Shown here: one piece after another, positions 60,056 to 64,000 of the stretch
Position numbering within the stretch: the stretch's first letter is position 1
How the letters are laid out: the number at the start of each line of letters is the position of its first letter
DNA from: Amyloporia xantha
Taxonomy: Eukaryota > Basidiomycota > Agaricomycetes > Polyporales > Adustoporiaceae
NCBI GenBank assembly: GCA_036971615.1
Contig: JAYKKR010000001.1
Span: 1,674,001 to 1,738,000 of the forward strand
DNA length: 64,000 bases
Reading direction: 5' to 3'
The notes under the pieces: model-generated
Database searches by the model: none
The model's input: only the letters and a program-made list of their open reading frames with translations
What the model was told of the DNA's origin: nothing
Program-made: the position numbers and the translations under genes

Positions 60056-61587
60056 ATGAGCGAGGCAACACGCAGTCCGGGGCCGAAAGTCGGTAATGCT
60101 GACACCCAGGACATGTTTCGCGTCTCTCCTTGGATAACTTACGATCCATCACCCGACGTTCGGAACGAACCTCTTGTGCGCAGTAACGTTCACTTCTACA
60201 ACATGAACGAAGATGTCGACATGGACGCTCCCCAAATCTCTACATTACGTGAAGAAGAAACGCCCGAACCTCAACCAGCCCGCACCTCGAAATTCAGGGT
60301 AAAACTGTTGGTGAATGAGGGCAAGCGATCTGGCTCCTTGGGAAGCTCTGCTTCACAGAAGCCTGTTCCAGCCGGAAGCGATGAAGAGGACGAGGATGAG
60401 GAGGAAGAAGAGGACCAACTTATCGATGACGACGACGAGGATTTGAAGCCGGTGCCAGCTGTACCGGTCGTGCCTGCGACTGCGAGTACAAGAGGGTCGC
60501 CTGTTAAGCGAGGCAGAGGAAGAGGGGGCAGGCGAAAGGGTAGCCGAACGGGTAAGCCAGCACGAAGACTTACGATTCATCGTTTAAAGCTGTCCCCTTA
60601 GAGCCCTCTATCGCAGTACCAATGCAGAAATTACAGGGAGAGCTACTAGATGTCTCTATTCCGGGTAGTAGTACGTCCGTCGCCAATCCCCCACCTGTGA
60701 AAAGGAAGGGGAGAGGTGGCTCTACTCAGCGAGCCATCAGGAAAAGACCTTCGAAGTGGGTCAACTCTGCTCACTTGCGATCCTTACCATGACCTTCGGC
60801 CTTTTTGCAGAGCAGCCAAAACATCCATTGCCATGCACAGGGACGACGCAGAGAGCATCATTAGTGAAGGTCGGTCTCGATCTGCACATGCGGATGTGTA
60901 AGTGCTGACGAGTTGAACCCCCACTTGACAGCATACCCACCTACAGCGGCCTCATCACCCATGCCTCATGATGAACGTACACCAGAACCGGACTTATCTG
61001 CGCCACCCACAATTTCTGCTATGACAATCGAGGACGGTACTCTGGAAGGCATCCCTCTTCCTGTCTATCCTCTCCCATCGAAACCCTTTCCTGTCCAACC
61101 GCCTCCCAAGATAGGTACGGGCTTCGCACCCATGACACCCCTTGACAAGAATGGCAAGCCTGTACGGCGCTGGCGGCAGGTGAACCGTGAGGTGCGGGGT
61201 ATTGCCGGTGGACGGTGGTTCACTCGTACGTGGGTTGGTGAGAAGGAGTCAGAGTTCTCATCTGCCCAGGCTGCTGCGTCTCAGGCAGTCGCCCAGGCGG
61301 CACACGCCGCCGCCGATCGTGATGCAGCATCGGCCGCTGCAATGGTTGCTGCAGGCGTAGTCTTGCCTCCCAAACTCGCTGCTGCTGCTGCTTTGTCGAC
61401 TACTGCATCTGGAAAAAGTGCAAAGTCGAAGGCAAGCAAGACAGACGTCGGTGCGACTGCTGCCCCTTCCCGTTCTGACTCTCTTGCCGCCCCCGAGAGT
61501 ATATCTGCACAGCTGCCGAAGAAACGAACCCACACGTCAGGCACACCGTCTTTCGACCCCTCTGTTGATCCTTCTCCAGCTCCGTAG
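60056..61587 (+). CDS. INO80 complex subunit Ies4-like protein (tentative)
   Basis: 454 aa. Exons 60056-60551, 60602-60755, 60811-60869, 60932-61587; introns of 50, 55 and 62 nt. The N-terminal half is acidic with a run of Glu/Asp (DEEDEDEEEEEDQ), followed by Gly/Arg-rich RGRGRGGRRKG. The central conserved patch reads TPLDKNGKPVRRWRQVNRE and GGRWFTRTWVGEKE, similar to the DRTGKP-KW..W box I associate with fungal Ies4 (DUF1711). An Ala-rich helix region (ASQAVAQAAHAAADRDAAS) and a basic tail follow. If correct, it is nuclear and part of chromatin remodelling. The match is from memory of a short motif, so treat it as a hypothesis. Confidence 0.7.
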
Positions 61588-61735
61588 CGATGCGCTAAGC
61601 CCTCATAGTTTCAGCTTGTAGCCTTTGAATTCTTATTGATATGGATAAGGATATTATTTATGTACCCCTTTTTGCCGCGCCGTCTGTGTTGTCGATGTAT
61701 TGAATCGAGTGCTCGGTGTTGAGTAATTAATCATG

Positions 61736-62490
61736 TGTCGGAAAAACCGGAACTGGGTTATATGACTGTATACGGCCGTATAAGGTCGTCAGATTTGTAC
61801 CCCCCTTACAACCCCAAGGAGTGACCTACATGCGCTGATCAGACCATATACGGCCTTACCTATCTCATCAGGCCTGATATGGGTTTTGAGCCTTATCAGG
61901 TCTGATAAGGCTCTGTCTGCTAAAAGCTGCAAAAATTGCAGTCGACTTGTGGTACACCGGGTAATTGCAGCGCATGCCACAGACAGTCGTACATAGACAC
62001 TATTACATATTATACAATCTATTTCTCACTGGTATTCGTTCGTACGGATGCATACATACAGTACTTTGTAACCATCACTCCAAGTATAATACTCGTATTA
62101 CCAGACAAATTGTAGCAAATTCCAATCATGATGAATGGTGTGTAATTGAATGTTATATTTTAATATGACATGTATTGCTCGGAATTGAACACACAGCTTC
62201 AGAGAATCATACCGTCGTCAGCCTTCATCTACTGGGCTACGCGGGCCTATAACGACAATGCATGCTCCATGTATATATCATGTTTGTGTGGTGCTGGAGC
62301 ACCATTCTATTAGTAAGTGGTCCGGCTGACATCCGGTGCTGTTTAATCCGCAAGTGGCGCACACATACATCTGATACGTCTTTATTCGGCCTGATATGTA
62401 GCTTATCTGGCGCTCACTGTAACCTGATCAGGCCTTACAAGCCCATATGGTTTCATAAGGCCTGATAAGCCAAATCCCGTTTTTCCGACA
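61736..62490. mobile_element. TIR element (MITE-like) with palindromic subterminal repeats
   Basis: The left end TGTCGGAAAAACC (61736 on) and the right end reversed (TGTCGGAAAAACG, from 62490) match for 12 bp, with weaker matching to about 30 bp. Inside both ends, the palindromic word TATCAGGCCTGATA and variants recur (61870-61910 and 62375-62465). No transposase is present and no clear target duplication was seen. On the minus strand, an A-box-like TAGCCCAGTAGATGAAGG (62222-62239) and a B-box-like GTTCAATTCC (62181-62190) suggest a tRNA-derived insert. Confidence 0.65.
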
Positions 62491-62879
62491 TGGTCGCTGG
62501 TTGTCGGAGATTATTTACGTGTGCAACGGTAGTCTGCGCTGTGAATACACAACAGTGAACGCGCAGGTAATGTCTTATTGCAAGGAATCGAGAGTGCGTA
62601 TCGAGAACGTACGGACCCAGTGGTACTAAGTACGGCCTTACATAGACCGTCTCTACTCTGCAGCAGTCTCTGCTCTGCGTATAACTGGCTTCAGATTCAT
62701 CTGTCGATCTGCTTTACTATCACGTGCCTCCGTAGCATAGCGTCGCGTACTACACTTGTGCAGCAATATGCAACCCCGCTATATCGCTCAAGACGGCCTA
62801 ACGAACTCAGGCCGTGACCACTGACAACAGACAGCAGCATCGTGCTGGACTTCTCGTTGCTCAGCATCTCTCCCTTCTC

Positions 62880-64000
62880 ATGTCAACTCATGCGTCCCCT
62901 AACCTCACCATTCCGATACCCGTCAAGAAAGGACCGTCGTGGTCTTCCCTACAAGGGCATGAACGTGGTTAGTGCACTATGCATCTTTCTTTGATCATCA
63001 TAGCTCACACAAACGACGAGGACAGTCTCCACTCCACCCGCATACGCGTCCGATCCCAAATACAAGAAATATACGCAACAGGTGGAGAGGTGTCTGAGCT
63101 CGTTTGACAGTGTTCATGAATGGGCAGACTTCATCTCATTCTTGAAGCAGCTGCTCAAAGTACGTGGGTATATACTCAAACGCGATGAGTCCTTCAGCTT
63201 GGTTCTGCGTGTAGACACTGGAAACCTACCAACAGTTCAAGGAGATCCCGCGGAAAGTCATAGTTGCGAAGCGTCTGTCACAATGCCTAAATCCTGCTCT
63301 TCCTACTGGAGTTCATCAGCGAGCATTGGACGTATACTCTCATATTTTTGCTGTTCTTGGTGTATGTTTTTTCTTTGAAATCAAGCAGCTATCATCTCAA
63401 TGTTACTTAGACAGAGGGCTTGCAGCGGGATCTGGCACTTTGGTCCTCTGGTTTGTTTCCGTTCTTTGAATATGCAGCTACTTCGGTGAAAGTGAGTGGA
63501 TGTCTCACGAGGCAAATCTATACTAAATGCGCCTGTTAGCCCACGCTTCTCAATCTGTTCGACACATACTATTTGCCTATGCAGAGTGGATTGCGACCTG
63601 TCATGAAGTCCTTCATTCTCGCACTACTTCCAGGCTTGGAAGAAGAGACAGGCGAATTCTTTGATAATGTGTTGAGCTTGTTAGATCGCATATCCGGCAC
63701 CGTCTCGCAATCCTTTTTCTTCCAAAACATCTGGCTCGTCATGCTTACGACTCCCTCTGCTCGCGGAACTTCACTCAACTTCCTGTCTCGCCGGTTGCCC
63801 ACTCTGAAAGCTGATGAAGGTACGCACACCAGAAAACATGCCGTCCGCCAGAGGTTTGACTCATGTAGAAGGGCGATAGATATCAGTTTTATCGTGGGTC
63901 GGGATGTTGGGTTGATGATCCGGGCATTCTCAGCTGCCTTGGAGGATGACGACCTCCTTGTTCGAAGAAGTGGTCTTGACCTCCTACTACAGTCGCTACG
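62880..64000 (+). CDS. DOP1: DOP1 (dopey) N-terminal part, runs off the right edge
   Basis: The 5' part of a very large leucine-zipper-like protein that works with Mon2 and flippases in Golgi/endosome traffic. Exons seen: 62880-62964, 63026-63159, 63215-63361, 63411-63491, 63540-63819, 63880 onward. Conserved N-terminal text includes DPKYKKYTQQVERCLSSF, HEWADFISFLKQLLK, FKEIPRKVIVAKRLSQCL, WSSGLFPFFEYAATSVK, RPVMKSFILALLPGLEEE and QNIWLVMLTTPSARGTS. The start was taken from the first ATG in frame with MSTHASPNLTIPIPVKKG. The C-terminal 80 percent is outside the window. The 390 bp upstream are probably its promoter. Confidence 0.95.

Noticed and set aside
62170..62250. Possible tRNA gene on the minus strand
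   Set aside because: A- and B-box-like words are present, but the acceptor arms do not pair and the anticodon arm is poor; treated as a tRNA-derived relic.

Overview
The window looks like nuclear DNA of a filamentous basidiomycete (Agaricomycete, probably a wood-decay lineage such as Polyporales; the order is a guess). The reasons are dense genes with many short introns of about 47-77 nt (GT-AG, one GC-AG), expanded F-box families, a tyrosine-recombinase retrotransposon, a Helitron-like element, and a mix of conserved eukaryotic housekeeping genes. All splice junctions below were worked out by hand from reading-frame continuity and family conservation; there is no transcript evidence.

Layout. 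1-6.4 kb: an apparently intact Ngaro/DIRS-type retrotransposon on the minus strand (gag, RT-RNase H, tyrosine recombinase). 7.8-9.1 kb: casein kinase 1. 11.3-15.3 kb: a long Ser/Pro-rich protein of unknown function. 16.1-17.6 kb: mannose-6-phosphate isomerase. 18.2-37 kb: a block in which two F-box families (A and B) occur on both sides of a mitochondrial-type methylisocitrate lyase (24.1-26.5 kb) and a full-size PDR-type ABC transporter (26.6-32.5 kb). There are three A copies, one of them a clear pseudogene, and two B copies, laid out roughly as mirror images. 37.2-38.0 kb: a small multi-pass membrane protein. 39.1-41.4 kb: a transcription factor with three homeodomains.

42.6-64 kb is mostly housekeeping: pantothenate kinase (CoA synthesis), gamma-COP (COPI coat), an intron-containing tRNA-Ile(AAU), a GPI-anchored Kre9/Knh1-like surface protein, the Atp23 mitochondrial metalloprotease, a peroxisomal-type enoyl-CoA hydratase, a BMT5-like rRNA methyltransferase, a RAMP4/SERP ER protein, an RbAp46/48-family WD40 histone chaperone, ATP synthase subunit e, an INO80 Ies4-like protein and the 5' part of DOP1, which runs off the right edge. 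Three non-coding mobile elements lie between these genes: a non-autonomous Helitron-like element (48527-49766), a TA-flanked MITE (52546-53047) and a second TIR element (61736-62490).

The genes do not form one pathway. Loose themes are mitochondrial and peroxisomal acyl metabolism (methylisocitrate lyase, enoyl-CoA hydratase, pantothenate kinase), ATP synthase (Atp23, subunit e) and secretory traffic (gamma-COP, RAMP4, DOP1). The best candidates for a second look are the mirrored F-box cassettes with a decaying copy, the triple-homeodomain protein whose intron sits at the same site in two of its homeodomains, the Helitron carrying paired hairpins with a compensatory base change, and several extreme micro-exons.
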